The notes below the pieces were generated by a model. That model had not been told where the DNA came from and made no database searches. It saw only the letters and a program-made list of their open reading frames with translations. From the NCBI RefSeq assembly GCF_011090385.1, contig NZ_SEWW01000001.1, forward strand, positions 558,001 to 622,000: a DNA stretch of 64,000 nucleotides, read 5' to 3'. How positions within the stretch are numbered: position 1 is the stretch's first letter; each line of letters begins with the position of its first letter. The DNA comes from Aquirufa beregesia (GTDB taxonomy: Bacteria > Bacteroidota > Bacteroidia > Cytophagales > Spirosomataceae). Made by a program: the position numbers and the translations under genes. Of the stretch, positions 53,030 to 62,956 are shown piece by piece.

Positions 53030-53659
53030 ATGCCTCAAATTTTCCCTCATCGTGAATTAAGCTTTCCTGGTACTTCTTGGATGATGTGGGAAATCTCTGA
53101 AAATGAGGCCTTTTTCGATCAAATTCCCGAATCATGGAAAAGCACTCTTCCTCCCAACCATGCCCTTGAGCTCAAAAGATTGGAATCCATGGCTGCCCGT
53201 TTTTGCTTATGGAAATTAGTCCAAACACATATAGGGCATGAAATAGAATTGGTCAAATCAAGTACAAACCGACCATTTTTTCATGAGTCCGACTGGCACA
53301 TGAGTATCAGTCATTCTTTTCCTTATGTAGCCGCAGCTATAAGCCATAAAAAAAACATTGGCCTAGATCTAGAAAAAAAAGCCAGAAATATACAGAAAAT
53401 TGCTCCTAGATTCCTTTCGGCTACCGAACTTGCCTGGGCTGAAATGGATGAACAAAAGCTCTTAGCCGCATGGACGGTAAAAGAGGCCATTTATAAAGCT
53501 CAACATCAACCTGGACTTGATTTCAGAAAAGAAATCAGTTTTGAATGTCAATTTCCACTACAAAAAGGCTTTGTCCAATTAGCCCAAGAAAAATTTGATT
53601 TTGATCTTTGGCAAGAAGAATTTCCCCAATTCTGGATTAGCCTAGCCATTCGAAATTAA
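53030..53659 (+). CDS. 4'-phosphopantetheinyl transferase superfamily protein
   Basis: A 209-residue Sfp/AcpT-type enzyme that attaches phosphopantetheine to carrier proteins. The magnesium site is in IGLDLEKKARNIQKIAPRFL and the signature WTVKEAIYKAQHQPGLDF is intact (Trp, Lys, Glu). MSISHSFPYVAAAIS matches the conserved S-x-S-H motif. Length is typical for a single-domain Bacteroidota enzyme. No polyketide or peptide synthetase genes are in view, so the substrate is probably acyl carrier protein. It is convergent with the SirB1-type gene and shares the four bases TTAA for both stops. Confidence 0.9.
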   Translation: MPQIFPHRELSFPGTSWMMWEISENEAFFDQIPESWKSTLPPNHALELKRLESMAARFCLWKLVQTHIGHEIELVKSSTNRPFFHESDWHMSISHSFPYVAAAISHKKNIGLDLEKKARNIQKIAPRFLSATELAWAEMDEQKLLAAWTVKEAIYKAQHQPGLDFRKEISFECQFPLQKGFVQLAQEKFDFDLWQEEFPQFWISLAIRN

Positions 53660-54489
53660 TCCAAGGAATCAATGATTTGGTTCAATTCATTTTTATGTTC
53701 TTCATCACCAGCTTTATCATAGGCCATGATTAAATTCCTAAGCACCCGACGAATGATTTCGAGGTTAGAGCAAGGATTATAATAAATTTCGTTAGGAGTT
53801 AAATTCAACTGCGCCAAATAGTTATCGATATCTACACGATTGAATATTAATCCTTTATTGAATACATTGATATAAAACTGTACTCCTTTTTGTTTAAACG
53901 TTAAAACAAACAAATTAGGCAAATTCACTCCATAAACAGGAAAACCCAGTCGTTGGGCTATCCACATGTATATCACACACAGGCTAATTGGATTGCCTTT
54001 TCTACTCTCTAAAACGACATTGATGTACGAATTATTAGCCGCATGGAAGTTTTTGGTATTAGCTCCAAACTTTAATTGATCAAAAATCACGCCATTCAAC
54101 ACCTTGATTTGATCCATGGGATGCAAATTTTCTCTGATTTGAGGCCAAACTTCATAATACAGTTGGTCTAATTCAGTCTTTAATTGAGAAAAAGAATAAT
54201 CAGGAAAACGATACGTAGCTACTATCCACATTCCTTCCATGAGATCCATTCCGCCAGCTTCTTTCCAAAGCGTCAATCGATTACGCATGGATTCCAATTG
54301 AAAATCATGAATTAAATTTTCAATTTTCTCTTGAAGAAAAGGGTTTAAACTCAACTGCTCCCACTCTGATTCCAACACAGGAATGATGGAAGGCCCCAAG
54401 GTTCGAATCTGTTGCTCCACCAACTGTACGACTTCAGTATCACTGTCGTCGAGCAGTTGAATCATGGCTTTGATAGCTGGTTCCTTCAT
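53656..54489 (-). CDS. Transglutaminase-like SirB1 family protein
   Basis: A 277-residue protein with the transglutaminase-like domain of the SirB1 group. The family region runs MDQIKVLNGVIFDQLKFGAN through SYINVVLESRKGNPISLCVI to LGFPVYGVNLPNLFVLTF. The catalytic Cys is in SLCVIY. An N-terminal HEAT-like helical part (DTEVVQLVEQQIRTLGPSII) and a C-terminal helical part follow. The enzymatic activity of this family is unproven. The start at 54489 is supported by the full N-terminal repeat. Confidence 0.85.
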   Translation of the reverse strand: MKEPAIKAMIQLLDDSDTEVVQLVEQQIRTLGPSIIPVLESEWEQLSLNPFLQEKIENLIHDFQLESMRNRLTLWKEAGGMDLMEGMWIVATYRFPDYSFSQLKTELDQLYYEVWPQIRENLHPMDQIKVLNGVIFDQLKFGANTKNFHAANNSYINVVLESRKGNPISLCVIYMWIAQRLGFPVYGVNLPNLFVLTFKQKGVQFYINVFNKGLIFNRVDIDNYLAQLNLTPNEIYYNPCSNLEIIRRVLRNLIMAYDKAGDEEHKNELNQIIDSLD

Positions 54490-54606
54490 AAGGGTCTTAA
54501 TTTAAATCAAAAATAAGGACTAAGTATCGAATTACAAACGGCTTACATGGTAAGTCCATACAATAATTGTTGAGCTTATATATTTTTTTTCAAGAGAATA
54601 TAAACC

Positions 54607-54614
54607 TAAATTTG
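54607..54614 (+). promoter_or_regulatory. Candidate -7 element of the galE-rfbB-rfbA operon
   Basis: TAAATTTG fits TAnnTTTG exactly, 28 bp before the galE ATG. The -33 region is only a run of T, so the promoter call is partial. Confidence 0.4.
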
Positions 54615-54642
54615 CTAGCTCATTGAAGCATCAATTCAATTT

Positions 54643-55662
54643 ATGAATATTTTAATAACTGGAGGAGCAGGTTTCATAGGCTCTCATACCTATGTCGTCT
54701 TAAAGGAAAACGGCTTCACTCCTATTATCGTAGATAATTTTGCTAATTCATCTACTGAGGTAATTGATCGTTTAAAAACCATCACCCAGGATGATGTTAT
54801 CTGTGTAGAAGGAGATATCAATGATGCTTCGGTATACGACCAGCTATTTCAACAATTTCCCATTGATGGAGTCATTCATTTTGCTGCAGCAAAAGCGGTA
54901 GGAGAATCGGTAGAGAACCCTTTGAAATACTACCGAAATAATGTAGCAGCAACGGTCTTATTATTAGAGAAAATGAACGAATATGGTGTTAAAAACCTTG
55001 TTTTTTCATCTTCCTGCACCGTTTATGGTCAACCAGAAAGCTTGCCTGTAACCGAATCTGCTCCTGTTCAACCAGCAGTTTCACCTTATGGAAATTCCAA
55101 ACAAATTTGTGAAGAAATCATTCGGGACAGCGTGCAAGCCAAAAACTCCTTTTTAAAAGCCATTTCTTTGCGCTATTTTAATCCCATTGGAGCTCATGAA
55201 AGTGCTTTAATTGGAGAATTGCCCCTCGGACCACCTGCCAATTTAGTGCCCTTTTTAATGCAGTCTGTGGCTGGTTTACGTGGCCCATTGCAGGTATTTG
55301 GAGATGACTACCCAACACCTGACGGTACTGCCATACGTGATTACATCCATGTGTGTGATCTCGCAGAGGCACATGTCAAAGCATTAACTTATTTATTAGA
55401 GCAGTCCCAGGCCACCTATTATGATTATTTTAATATTGGAACAGGTACAGGGAGCTCAGTTTTGGACGTGATTCATGCGTTTGAAAAAACAACTGGGAAA
55501 AAAGTCCCTTATGAAATAAAACCTCGTAGGTCGGGAGACATTACGGCCGTTTATGCCGCCACTGATAAATCCAAAGATATCTTACATTGGTCAACAAAAA
55601 AAAGTTTAGAAGAAGCCTTGGCAGATTCTTGGAGATGGCAAGAGAAGCTTCTTAAATCATAA
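54643..55662 (+). CDS. galE: UDP-glucose 4-epimerase
   Basis: A 339-residue extended SDR that interconverts UDP-glucose and UDP-galactose. The NAD motif is [15 protein letters not shown]. The catalytic pair is in SSSCTVYG and SPYGNSKQICEE (Tyr-x3-Lys). GDDYPTPDGTAIRDYIHVCD is the signature GTxxRDYIHV region of GalE. Length matches E. coli (338). It is the first gene of a three-gene nucleotide-sugar operon, 4 bp before rfbB. Confidence 0.95.
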   Translation: MNILITGGAGFIGSHTYVVLKENGFTPIIVDNFANSSTEVIDRLKTITQDDVICVEGDINDASVYDQLFQQFPIDGVIHFAAAKAVGESVENPLKYYRNNVAATVLLLEKMNEYGVKNLVFSSSCTVYGQPESLPVTESAPVQPAVSPYGNSKQICEEIIRDSVQAKNSFLKAISLRYFNPIGAHESALIGELPLGPPANLVPFLMQSVAGLRGPLQVFGDDYPTPDGTAIRDYIHVCDLAEAHVKALTYLLEQSQATYYDYFNIGTGTGSSVLDVIHAFEKTTGKKVPYEIKPRRSGDITAVYAATDKSKDILHWSTKKSLEEALADSWRWQEKLLKS

Positions 55663-55666
55663 TTGT

Positions 55667-56722
55667 ATGAAAAAAATAGTCATTACCGGAGGTGCCGGAT
55701 TCATTGGTTCACATGTGGTACGTTTGTTTGTTCAAAAATACCCTGAATACCAAATTTATAACCTAGATGCTTTGACTTATGCAGGTAATTTAGCCAACAA
55801 CGAGGATATCACTCATTTACCTAATTATCATTTCATTAAAGCTGACATCACGGATGCCGACCATATTGATGCCTTATTTGCTGAACACCAATTCGATGGC
55901 GTGTTACATTTGGCAGCCGAGTCTCATGTAGATCGCTCCATTTCTGATCCTTTAGCATTTGTTAAAACCAATGTGATAGGAACAGTCAATTTATTACAAG
56001 CTGCCAAAAAGCATTGGGCGAATCAATTCGAAGGAAAACGTTTTTACCATATCTCTACAGATGAAGTGTACGGAGAATTACACAATCCTGAGGAATTCTT
56101 TTTAGAAACAACTCCTTATGACCCTCGTTCTCCTTATTCAGCCTCAAAAGCTTCATCTGACCACTTTGTGAGGGCTTTTCATGAGACTTATGGCTTGCCT
56201 ACTGTCATCACCAATTGCTCCAATAACTATGGACCTAACCATTTTCCTGAGAAATTAATCCCTTTGATGATTCATAATATCCTCAACAACAAACCCTTAC
56301 CTGTATACGGCAAAGGTGAAAACGTGAGAGATTGGCTTTATGTAGTGGATCATGCTCGGGCAATAGACACTGTTTTTCACCAAGGAAAGATTGGAGACAC
56401 CTATAACATTGGAGGTTTCAATGAATGGAAAAACATCGATTTAGTTCATTTATTATGCCAAATCATGGACAATAAATTAGGTCGTGCTGAGGGAACTTCA
56501 AAACAACTCATTACCTATGTGACTGACCGAGCTGGCCATGATTTGCGCTATGCCATTGATGCCCATAAAATCATGAACGAGTTGGGTTGGAAGCCGTCTT
56601 TACAATTTGCTGAAGGATTAGAAAAAACAGTTGATTGGTACCTAAGCAATGAAAAATGGCTAAAAGATGTGACCTCGGGAGCCTACCAGCAATATTATCA
56701 AAACATGTATCAAGGAAGATAA
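55667..56722 (+). CDS. rfbB: dTDP-glucose 4,6-dehydratase
   Basis: A 351-residue extended SDR that makes dTDP-4-keto-6-deoxyglucose, the second step to dTDP-rhamnose and related sugars. Motifs are [47 protein letters not shown], and the catalytic [20 protein letters not shown]. The terminal [17 protein letters not shown] and [15 protein letters not shown] fit RfbB/RmlB. Length is normal. rfbC and rfbD are not present here, so the final sugar is open. It is 2 bp before rfbA. Confidence 0.96.
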   Translation: MKKIVITGGAGFIGSHVVRLFVQKYPEYQIYNLDALTYAGNLANNEDITHLPNYHFIKADITDADHIDALFAEHQFDGVLHLAAESHVDRSISDPLAFVKTNVIGTVNLLQAAKKHWANQFEGKRFYHISTDEVYGELHNPEEFFLETTPYDPRSPYSASKASSDHFVRAFHETYGLPTVITNCSNNYGPNHFPEKLIPLMIHNILNNKPLPVYGKGENVRDWLYVVDHARAIDTVFHQGKIGDTYNIGGFNEWKNIDLVHLLCQIMDNKLGRAEGTSKQLITYVTDRAGHDLRYAIDAHKIMNELGWKPSLQFAEGLEKTVDWYLSNEKWLKDVTSGAYQQYYQNMYQGR

Positions 56723-56724
56723 AA

Positions 56725-57585
56725 ATGAAAGGAATTATTCTAGCAGGTGGTTCAGGAACGCGCCTACATCCATTGACTTTGGCAGTAAGTAAGCAATTGA
56801 TGCCCATTTATGACAAACCAATGATTTATTATCCCCTATCCATTTTGATGTTATCTGGGATACGTGAAATTTTGATTATCTCTACGCCACATGATTTACC
56901 TCACTTTGAGAAATTATTAGGTGACGGTTCACAAATTGGCTGCCATTTTGAATATGCGGTTCAACCAGAACCGAATGGCTTGGCTCAGGCCTTTGTCATT
57001 GGTGAAAAATTCATCGGGAAAGAAAAGGTGGCCTTGGTATTAGGAGATAATATCTTTTATGGTTCAGGCTTAAGTAAGCTGCTACAGGCCAACAATGATC
57101 CGGATGGTGGTGTGGTTTATGCCTATTCTGTCAATGATCCTGAACGTTATGGAGTGGTGGAATTTGATGCCGATAATAACGTTTTGTCGATCGAAGAAAA
57201 GCCCAGCCAACCCAAATCAAATTACGCAGTGCCTGGCTTATATTTCTATGACAATGAAGTGGTAGAAATTGCTAAAAACATTGCTCCTTCTCCTCGTGGC
57301 GAATATGAAATCACGGATGTGAATAAAGAATACCTCAAACGCGGTAAACTGAAAGTAGGTATTTTAAACCGAGGAACGGCTTGGTTAGATACAGGTACTT
57401 TTGCTTCGCTCATGCAAGCCGGTCAATTTGTTCAAGTGATCGAAGAACGCCAAGGAATGAAAATTGGCTGTATTGAAGAAGTGGCCTACCGCATGGGCTT
57501 TATTGATGCCAAACAATTAGAAGCAATTGCCAAACCTTTGGTTAAAAGTGGATATGGCCAGTATTTATTAAATCTACTGCGTTAA
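56725..57585 (+). CDS. rfbA: Glucose-1-phosphate thymidylyltransferase
   Basis: A 286-residue nucleotidyltransferase making dTDP-glucose. The ATG at 56725 gives the family's start [18 protein letters not shown]; an upstream in-frame ATG inside rfbB (56656) would add 23 unlikely residues. Further motifs are [28 protein letters not shown], and [17 protein letters not shown]. Length matches RfbA/RmlA (about 290). It ends the operon, sharing TTAA with the convergent chrA stop. Confidence 0.96.
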   Translation: MKGIILAGGSGTRLHPLTLAVSKQLMPIYDKPMIYYPLSILMLSGIREILIISTPHDLPHFEKLLGDGSQIGCHFEYAVQPEPNGLAQAFVIGEKFIGKEKVALVLGDNIFYGSGLSKLLQANNDPDGGVVYAYSVNDPERYGVVEFDADNNVLSIEEKPSQPKSNYAVPGLYFYDNEVVEIAKNIAPSPRGEYEITDVNKEYLKRGKLKVGILNRGTAWLDTGTFASLMQAGQFVQVIEERQGMKIGCIEEVAYRMGFIDAKQLEAIAKPLVKSGYGQYLLNLLR

Positions 57586-58754
57586 GAAACGATAATTCCA
57601 GCTAGTAAAGCTATCACAAATAAGGCAATGGGGGGAAGCTTAGTCATTTGAGCAACCAAAAATGTCACAATCACAATGCCGAATCCAATGAAGTTCGCTT
57701 GTAAAATCATCGGATGAATAAAGGTATAAACTGCCACGATGGTTAGACCAACCGAAACGGATTGGATTCCCGGTAATGAAGCTCTAATAAAGCGGTACTG
57801 CTTTAACTGCCCCCAAATTCGATACACAAAAAAGATGAGAAAGGTGCCCGGTAAAAAAATACCCAAAGCCCCGATAACGCTACCAGCAAGTTCACCCAAT
57901 GTGCCATAATCTTTCATCAATAATACGCCAAGATAGGACGTTAGGGCAAATACGGGACCAGGTAAGGTCTGAGATAAAGTCATACCCGTTAAGAAATCAT
58001 CTTCCCGAATGAGGTGCTTAAATTCTACGAATTCCGTAAATAAAACAGGTACTAAAACTTGCCCACCTCCAAAAACTAAACTTCCGTTTCGATAAAAATT
58101 CTCAAATATTCGAATAGGATAATAATCAGTAAAATGTCCCAAAACAGCTAAAAAGGCCGCAAAACCCCAAAATAAATGAAAATTAGCCCATGGAATAATC
58201 ATTTTATGCTTATTCTGACGAGGAAAGTCTTTGAAATTTAGAGATGAAACTAAACCTCCGATCAATAATAATAAGGGAAAAATAAAAGGACTTTGGATAT
58301 ACAATCCTATACCAACTGTGAACAAAAATATCAACATGTACATAGGTGCTCGAAGGAACTTTTTAGCCATAATCCAACCAGCCTGAAGAATTAAACCAAT
58401 ACCTACTGGGGTTACAAACTGAATGATCTCTCTATTTCTCAAATAGGTCATCCCAAATGCTGCCAAGGTCATCACAAAAACCGCAGGAGTAATCCAAGCA
58501 ATTAAGGTTATATAAGCCATATTGGCACCCCCTCGTTTATAACCGATAGCGGTAATCATTTGGGTGGAAGTAGGTCCTGGTAAAAAGGAACAAAGAGCTT
58601 GAATTTCGAATAATTCATCTTCCGTCAAATAGCCCTTTTCCTTGACTAATTTTTTAAGAAAAAGGGCTATATGGACTTGTACGCCTCCAAATGAAGTCAT
58701 AGCCAACACTAACACATCCCATAAAAATTCGACATGTTTGGGCTTTCTCCACAT
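57582..58754 (-). CDS. chrA: Chromate transporter, fused two-domain form
   Basis: A 390-residue inner-membrane protein with two tandem CHR domains, each about 180 residues. The first has [19 protein letters not shown] and [20 protein letters not shown]; the second has [20 protein letters not shown] and [23 protein letters not shown] and PGP motifs are kept in both halves. ChrA-type proteins export chromate and are sometimes present without chromate exposure. It is the last gene of a five-gene operon clpS-recR-sod-oxygenase-chrA, 4 bp after the oxygenase gene. Confidence 0.9.
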   Translation of the reverse strand: MWRKPKHVEFLWDVLVLAMTSFGGVQVHIALFLKKLVKEKGYLTEDELFEIQALCSFLPGPTSTQMITAIGYKRGGANMAYITLIAWITPAVFVMTLAAFGMTYLRNREIIQFVTPVGIGLILQAGWIMAKKFLRAPMYMLIFLFTVGIGLYIQSPFIFPLLLLIGGLVSSLNFKDFPRQNKHKMIIPWANFHLFWGFAAFLAVLGHFTDYYPIRIFENFYRNGSLVFGGGQVLVPVLFTEFVEFKHLIREDDFLTGMTLSQTLPGPVFALTSYLGVLLMKDYGTLGELAGSVIGALGIFLPGTFLIFFVYRIWGQLKQYRFIRASLPGIQSVSVGLTIVAVYTFIHPMILQANFIGFGIVIVTFLVAQMTKLPPIALFVIALLAGIIVS

Positions 58755-58758
58755 GGGC

Positions 58759-59724
58759 TTATTTTTTCAAACCTAATTCAATTAAGCGCTCTGTTAAAAA
58801 CTCTCCAGCACTCATATCGGTATACATTTTGGGGTTTTCTATGGATACGCAAGATTCCAAACAAGTTAAATCCATCTCCGATCTAGGATGCATAAAGAAA
58901 GGAATCGAATATCGGGAAGTTCCCATCTTCTCTCTTGGAGGATTCACCACACGATGAATCGTTGATTTTAAATGATGATTGGTTAATCGATCTAACATAT
59001 CTCCCACATTCACCACCACTTGGTCGGGTAAAGCTGTGATAGGAATCCATTTTCCATCCATACGAAGTACTTCTAAACCTTCAGCAGAAGCACCCATCAA
59101 TAAGGTAATCAAATTGATATCACCGTGGGCGGCAGCACGAACAGCGCCTTCTGGCAAAGCATCGGGATTAGGAATAGGGAAATAATGGATGGCGCGTAAA
59201 ATAGAATTACCATTTTTCACTTTATCTTCGAAATACTCCTCGGGTAATTCCAAATATAGGGCAATAGCCCTCAAAAGTAACTTTCCTGCATTTTCTAAGG
59301 TGTGATAGGCCCCTACGGTATAAGCCTCAAAATCAGGATATTCTTTGGGGAAAATATTTTCAGGATATTCACTCCAAACAGGATCTCCATCTGGTTGATG
59401 CTTTTGACCTACGTGATAAAATTCTTTCAAATCAGGGACTTTAAAGCCTTTGGCAGTCTCCTTCCCTTTTCCTACATATCCTCGTTGACCAGCGATACCC
59501 GGTATTTCATAAGCTTGCTTCAATGCATCAGGTGATTGAAAAAATTGCTCAACTTCTTGATACAATTTTTTGGTAAAATCATCTGACAAACCATGACCTT
59601 TTACGGCAACAAAGCCAATCGTATTAAAGGCATTACCTAAATCTTGAACAAATTGGGCTTTTCTAACAGGATCAACTGAATTAAATTCATTCAAATCTAA
59701 AGAAGGTATTTCTTCCAACAACAT
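58759..59724 (-). CDS. 2-oxoglutarate/Fe(II)-dependent oxygenase (isopenicillin N synthase family)
   Basis: A 321-residue non-heme iron oxygenase of the DIOX_N plus 2OG-FeII type. Iron ligands are H200 and D202 (AAHGDINLITLL) and H257 (STIHRVVNP), with the 2OG-binding arginine R271 in SRYSIPFF. The N-terminal DIOX_N region includes GNAFNTIGFVAVKGHGLSDD. Length is typical for bacterial members of the plant-like family. The substrate is unknown. It sits 3 bp after the superoxide dismutase gene and 4 bp before chrA. Confidence 0.88.
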   Translation of the reverse strand: MLLEEIPSLDLNEFNSVDPVRKAQFVQDLGNAFNTIGFVAVKGHGLSDDFTKKLYQEVEQFFQSPDALKQAYEIPGIAGQRGYVGKGKETAKGFKVPDLKEFYHVGQKHQPDGDPVWSEYPENIFPKEYPDFEAYTVGAYHTLENAGKLLLRAIALYLELPEEYFEDKVKNGNSILRAIHYFPIPNPDALPEGAVRAAAHGDINLITLLMGASAEGLEVLRMDGKWIPITALPDQVVVNVGDMLDRLTNHHLKSTIHRVVNPPREKMGTSRYSIPFFMHPRSEMDLTCLESCVSIENPKMYTDMSAGEFLTERLIELGLKK

Positions 59725-59727
59725 AGT

Positions 59728-60435
59728 TTATTTTTTTATGGATGAAAATTGTTGAGATACAAAATCCCAATTGACTACATTCCAAAATGCAGTAATGTAA
59801 TCCGCTCTCTTATTTTGATATTTCAAATAATAAGCATGCTCCCAAACGTCCAAAGCTAAAATTGGCGTACCCTTTACTTCTGCAATGTCCATCAAAGGAT
59901 TATCTTGATTGGGTGTTGAATTAATCACTAATTTTCCTTCTTTCCAAATTAACCAAGCCCATCCTGAACCAAAGCGACCTGTAGCAGCTTTCGCAAATTC
60001 AGCTTTTAAATTATCTAAACCTCCTAAATCTTTTTGAATTTGCGCCAATAAATCAGCACTTGGTTTGGAGCCTGTGGATGGACCAATCAATTTCCAAAAA
60101 AAGCTATGATTCCAATGCCCACCACCATTATTACGAATAGCCACGGGCAACTGGCTCATCTGGCCCATCATAGCATCCAATGACAAAGAAGCAGCGGAAG
60201 TACCCGTTACGGCTTTATTCAAATTATCAACATATGCCTTATGATGACGATCATGATGGATTTCCATCGTTAATTTGTCGATATGTGGCTCTAATGCATC
60301 AAATGAATAAGCTAAAGCTGGCAAATTAAATGGTGCCGTTTCTAGGCTGCTTTGAGCCTCAGATGTAAAAGAAGGTAAAACCATACTCGCGCCTAAAAGC
60401 CCGACTGTTTTCTGCAAAAAATGTGATCTTTTCAT
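59728..60435 (-). CDS. Exported Fe/Mn superoxide dismutase
   Basis: About 235 residues from the ATG at 60435; an in-frame ATG at 60459 overlaps the recR stop and is the other option. The first 30 residues (KRSHFLQKTVGLLGASMVLPS) form a KR-x-x-FL type exported leader, close to a Tat signal but with Lys-Arg. The mature enzyme starts near APFNLPALAYSFDALEPHID and has the metal ligands in MEIHHDRHHKAYV, GGHWNHSFFWK and DVWEHAYYLKYQ (last Asp and His). Metal preference is not resolved. An exported dismutase would act in the periplasm. Confidence 0.9.
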   Translation of the reverse strand: MKRSHFLQKTVGLLGASMVLPSFTSEAQSSLETAPFNLPALAYSFDALEPHIDKLTMEIHHDRHHKAYVDNLNKAVTGTSAASLSLDAMMGQMSQLPVAIRNNGGGHWNHSFFWKLIGPSTGSKPSADLLAQIQKDLGGLDNLKAEFAKAATGRFGSGWAWLIWKEGKLVINSTPNQDNPLMDIAEVKGTPILALDVWEHAYYLKYQNKRADYITAFWNVVNWDFVSQQFSSIKK

Positions 60436-60451
60436 GAGCGTAGATAAAGAA

Positions 60452-61063
60452 TTATTCATAAACTACTCGGCCGACAATACTTCGCCCAAGGGTAATTTCA
60501 TCCGTATATTCCAAATCACCGCCAATCGGTATACCTCGGGCAATGGTGGAAATTTTAATGGGGAATTCTTTTAATTTTTTCGTCAAATAAAAGGCCGTTG
60601 TATCTCCTTCCATAGTAGGGCTAAGTCCTAGAATCACTTCAGTAACTTGACCCGTACTAACTCGTTGTATGAGCGAATCTATTTGTAAATCACTAGGGGA
60701 AATACCCGCTAAAGGAGAAATTATTCCACCAAGAACATGATATAGGCCTATAAACTGACCCGTATTTTCAATGGCTAAGACATCTCGCATATCTTCAACC
60801 ACGCAAATCAAACTTTCTTCCCGCTTATGGCTATGGCAAATACCACACAAACCTCCATCAGAAATCATGTGACATTGAGGACAAAATTGGGTTTCAGTTC
60901 GCAATTGAACTAAAGCATGTGCCAATTGCAAAGATTGTGATTCTGGTCTTTTCAATAAATGAAGCGCTAAACGCAAGGCTGACTTTTTCCCTATACCTGG
61001 CAACTTCGATATTTCTTCTACCGCCTGTTCTATAATCCGCGAAGGGTAATTATTCATGGCCAT
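60452..61063 (-). CDS. recR: Recombination protein RecR
   Basis: A 203-residue DNA-repair factor that works with RecF and RecO to load RecA at gaps. It has the HhH-like start (AVEEISKLPGIGKKSALRLA), a four-cysteine zinc finger (FCPQCHMISDGGLCGICHSH), and the Toprim domain (LICVVEDMRDVLAIENTGQF, EVILGLSPTMEGDTTAFYLT). Length is normal. It lies 3 bp after clpS and slightly overlaps the possible longer form of the sod gene. Confidence 0.95.
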   Translation of the reverse strand: MAMNNYPSRIIEQAVEEISKLPGIGKKSALRLALHLLKRPESQSLQLAHALVQLRTETQFCPQCHMISDGGLCGICHSHKREESLICVVEDMRDVLAIENTGQFIGLYHVLGGIISPLAGISPSDLQIDSLIQRVSTGQVTEVILGLSPTMEGDTTAFYLTKKLKEFPIKISTIARGIPIGGDLEYTDEITLGRSIVGRVVYE

Positions 61064-61066
61064 AAG

Positions 61067-61399
61067 CTATTGATAAGACTCTATTTCGGCAGAAATGCCA
61101 CGCCGACAAATTTCATTTCGCATGCTAACTAATTCATCAAAATCTCCGGATTTAACGCCACATCTCCCTCTAAAATGAATTTGAAGCGTACATTGCTCTG
61201 CTTGTTCTGAACTATGCTCACACACTTCCATCAAGGTCATGATGACATAATCAAAGGAATTAACCTCGTCATTATATACGACCAACTGATGGGCTGCTAT
61301 GACTTCTTCATCAAAGGCCACCTCGACATCTTCTTGATGCTTTTCTTGGTTTTGAAAAGAAATACGAAAACGAGAAATGTTATCTTCCGAGAATTCCAT
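61067..61399 (-). CDS. clpS: ATP-dependent Clp protease adaptor ClpS
   Basis: A 110-residue adaptor that delivers N-end-rule substrates to ClpAP-type proteases. The core AAHQLVVYNDEVNSFDYVIM with the NDE/N-FD motif binds N-terminal residues. It continues CTLQIHFRGRCGVKSGDFDE and ends RRGISAEIESYQ, matching the usual GLxAxxE end. The N-terminal extension is charged, as in most ClpS. It heads the five-gene operon. No clpA is nearby. The divergent symporter gene starts 64 bp away. Confidence 0.92.
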   Translation of the reverse strand: MEFSEDNISRFRISFQNQEKHQEDVEVAFDEEVIAAHQLVVYNDEVNSFDYVIMTLMEVCEHSSEQAEQCTLQIHFRGRCGVKSGDFDELVSMRNEICRRGISAEIESYQ

Positions 61400-61463
61400 A
61401 TTTTTGATATGATTTATAAAAACGACCTCTTAGCAAATTTAAAAAAAATCCTTTGAAACACCT

Positions 61464-62900
61464 ATGTCTGTAACTTTAGCCGGAGGAATTCTTGCCATCT
61501 ATTTTGGCCTACTTTTAATCATATCCTACATTACTTCCAAAGGTGCTGATACTCACGCATTCTTTACTGCTAATAGGCAATCTCCGTGGTGGTTAGTGGC
61601 CTTCGGGATGATTGGTACTTCCATCTCAGGATTAACGTTTATTTCAGTTCCTGGGGCTGTTGGCAAAACATCCTTTACTTATTACCAATTAATCTTAGGG
61701 CATTCATTAGGTTATTTGACCATTGCGCTCGTATTAATGCCCTTATACTATCGTTTAAATCTCATTTCCATCTATGGATATTTAGAAAGTCGATTCGGCT
61801 TTTGGTCCTATAAAACAGGTTCTGCCTTTTTCTTATTATCCAGAACCATCGGTTCCGCAGCCCGTTTATATTTAGCTGTCAATGTCTTACAAATTGCCAT
61901 TTTCGCTCCCATTGGCATTCCTTTTGGATTAACCGTATTCATTTCTATCCTACTGATTTGGTTATACACCCACCGTGGAGGAGTAAAAACAATCATCTGG
62001 ACAGATACTTTACAAACCTTATTCTTACTGATCGCACTGTTTATTACCATCTTTTTGGTAGGTCAACAAATGAACATGGGATTTATGGATATGGTGCATA
62101 CCATTTCAGATAGTAAATATTCCCACATGTTTGAGTGGGACTGGAAAAACACCCATTTCTTTGGAAAAGACTTCCTTGCCGGGGTATTTATTGCCATTGT
62201 GATGACGGGTCTAGACCAAGATTTGATGCAAAAAAACCTGACTTGTAAATCCATTGGTGAGGCGCAGAAAAACATGTTTTGGTTTTATTGGGTGCTTTTA
62301 TTAATCAATATCCTATTTCTGTCTTTAGGAGCATTATTATATATTTACGCACAGAGCAAAAACATAGCTATTCCCGCACAAACAGACAATTTATATCCCA
62401 TGTTAGCCCTAAACGGGCACTTTGGTACTTTGGCGGCAGTCACCTTTTTATTGGGTATTATTGCAGCTTCCTATGCTAGCTCAGACTCCGCCTTGACTGC
62501 TCTCACCACATCATTTTGTATTGATTTCTTACGAATTGAGAAATTTCAAGAACAAAAAAGGCATAAAATCAAGCACTATGTACATCTAGGATTTTCAGCC
62601 TTGTTCTTTGTCGTTATTGGATTATTTCACCTATTTAACAATCAGGAATTGATATCTGCTGTTTTTAACTTGGCAGGATATACGTATGGACCATTATTGG
62701 GTCTATTTTCTTTTGGATTATTTACCAAAACACAGGTTAAAGACAAATGGGTCCCTATCGTTTGTGTAGCTTCTCCCATCATTACATTCTTGCTAGAATG
62801 GCAATCACAAGCGCTCTTTGGAGGTTTTGGCTTTGCCAAATTGATCCTCAACGGTGCTATTTGTTTTGCACTACTTTGGGCTATTCGCGTTAAAAAATAA
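61464..62900 (+). CDS. Sodium:solute symporter family protein
   Basis: A 478-residue inner-membrane transporter with about 13 hydrophobic helices. Motifs of the SSS family are present: FFTANRQSPWWLVAFGMIGT, ISGLTFISVPG, and the sodium-site region FLLGIIAASYASSDSALTAL. Length is near the family's shorter members. The solute cannot be told from sequence; sugars, vitamins or sialic acid are possible. It is divergent from clpS and ends in a two-way terminator before the YceI gene. Confidence 0.92.
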   Translation: MSVTLAGGILAIYFGLLLIISYITSKGADTHAFFTANRQSPWWLVAFGMIGTSISGLTFISVPGAVGKTSFTYYQLILGHSLGYLTIALVLMPLYYRLNLISIYGYLESRFGFWSYKTGSAFFLLSRTIGSAARLYLAVNVLQIAIFAPIGIPFGLTVFISILLIWLYTHRGGVKTIIWTDTLQTLFLLIALFITIFLVGQQMNMGFMDMVHTISDSKYSHMFEWDWKNTHFFGKDFLAGVFIAIVMTGLDQDLMQKNLTCKSIGEAQKNMFWFYWVLLLINILFLSLGALLYIYAQSKNIAIPAQTDNLYPMLALNGHFGTLAAVTFLLGIIAASYASSDSALTALTTSFCIDFLRIEKFQEQKRHKIKHYVHLGFSALFFVVIGLFHLFNNQELISAVFNLAGYTYGPLLGLFSFGLFTKTQVKDKWVPIVCVASPIITFLLEWQSQALFGGFGFAKLILNGAICFALLWAIRVKK

Positions 62901-62907
62901 AGTGCAT

Positions 62908-62935
62908 AAAAAAGGCGACCTAGGGCCGCCTTTTT
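62908..62935. terminator. Two-way terminator between the symporter and YceI genes
   Basis: Arms AAAGGCGACC and GGGCCGCCTTT (one mismatch) around a short loop, with A before and T after, serving both convergent genes. Confidence 0.8.
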
Positions 62936-62956
62936 ATTAGAACGAGAAATAATAAA

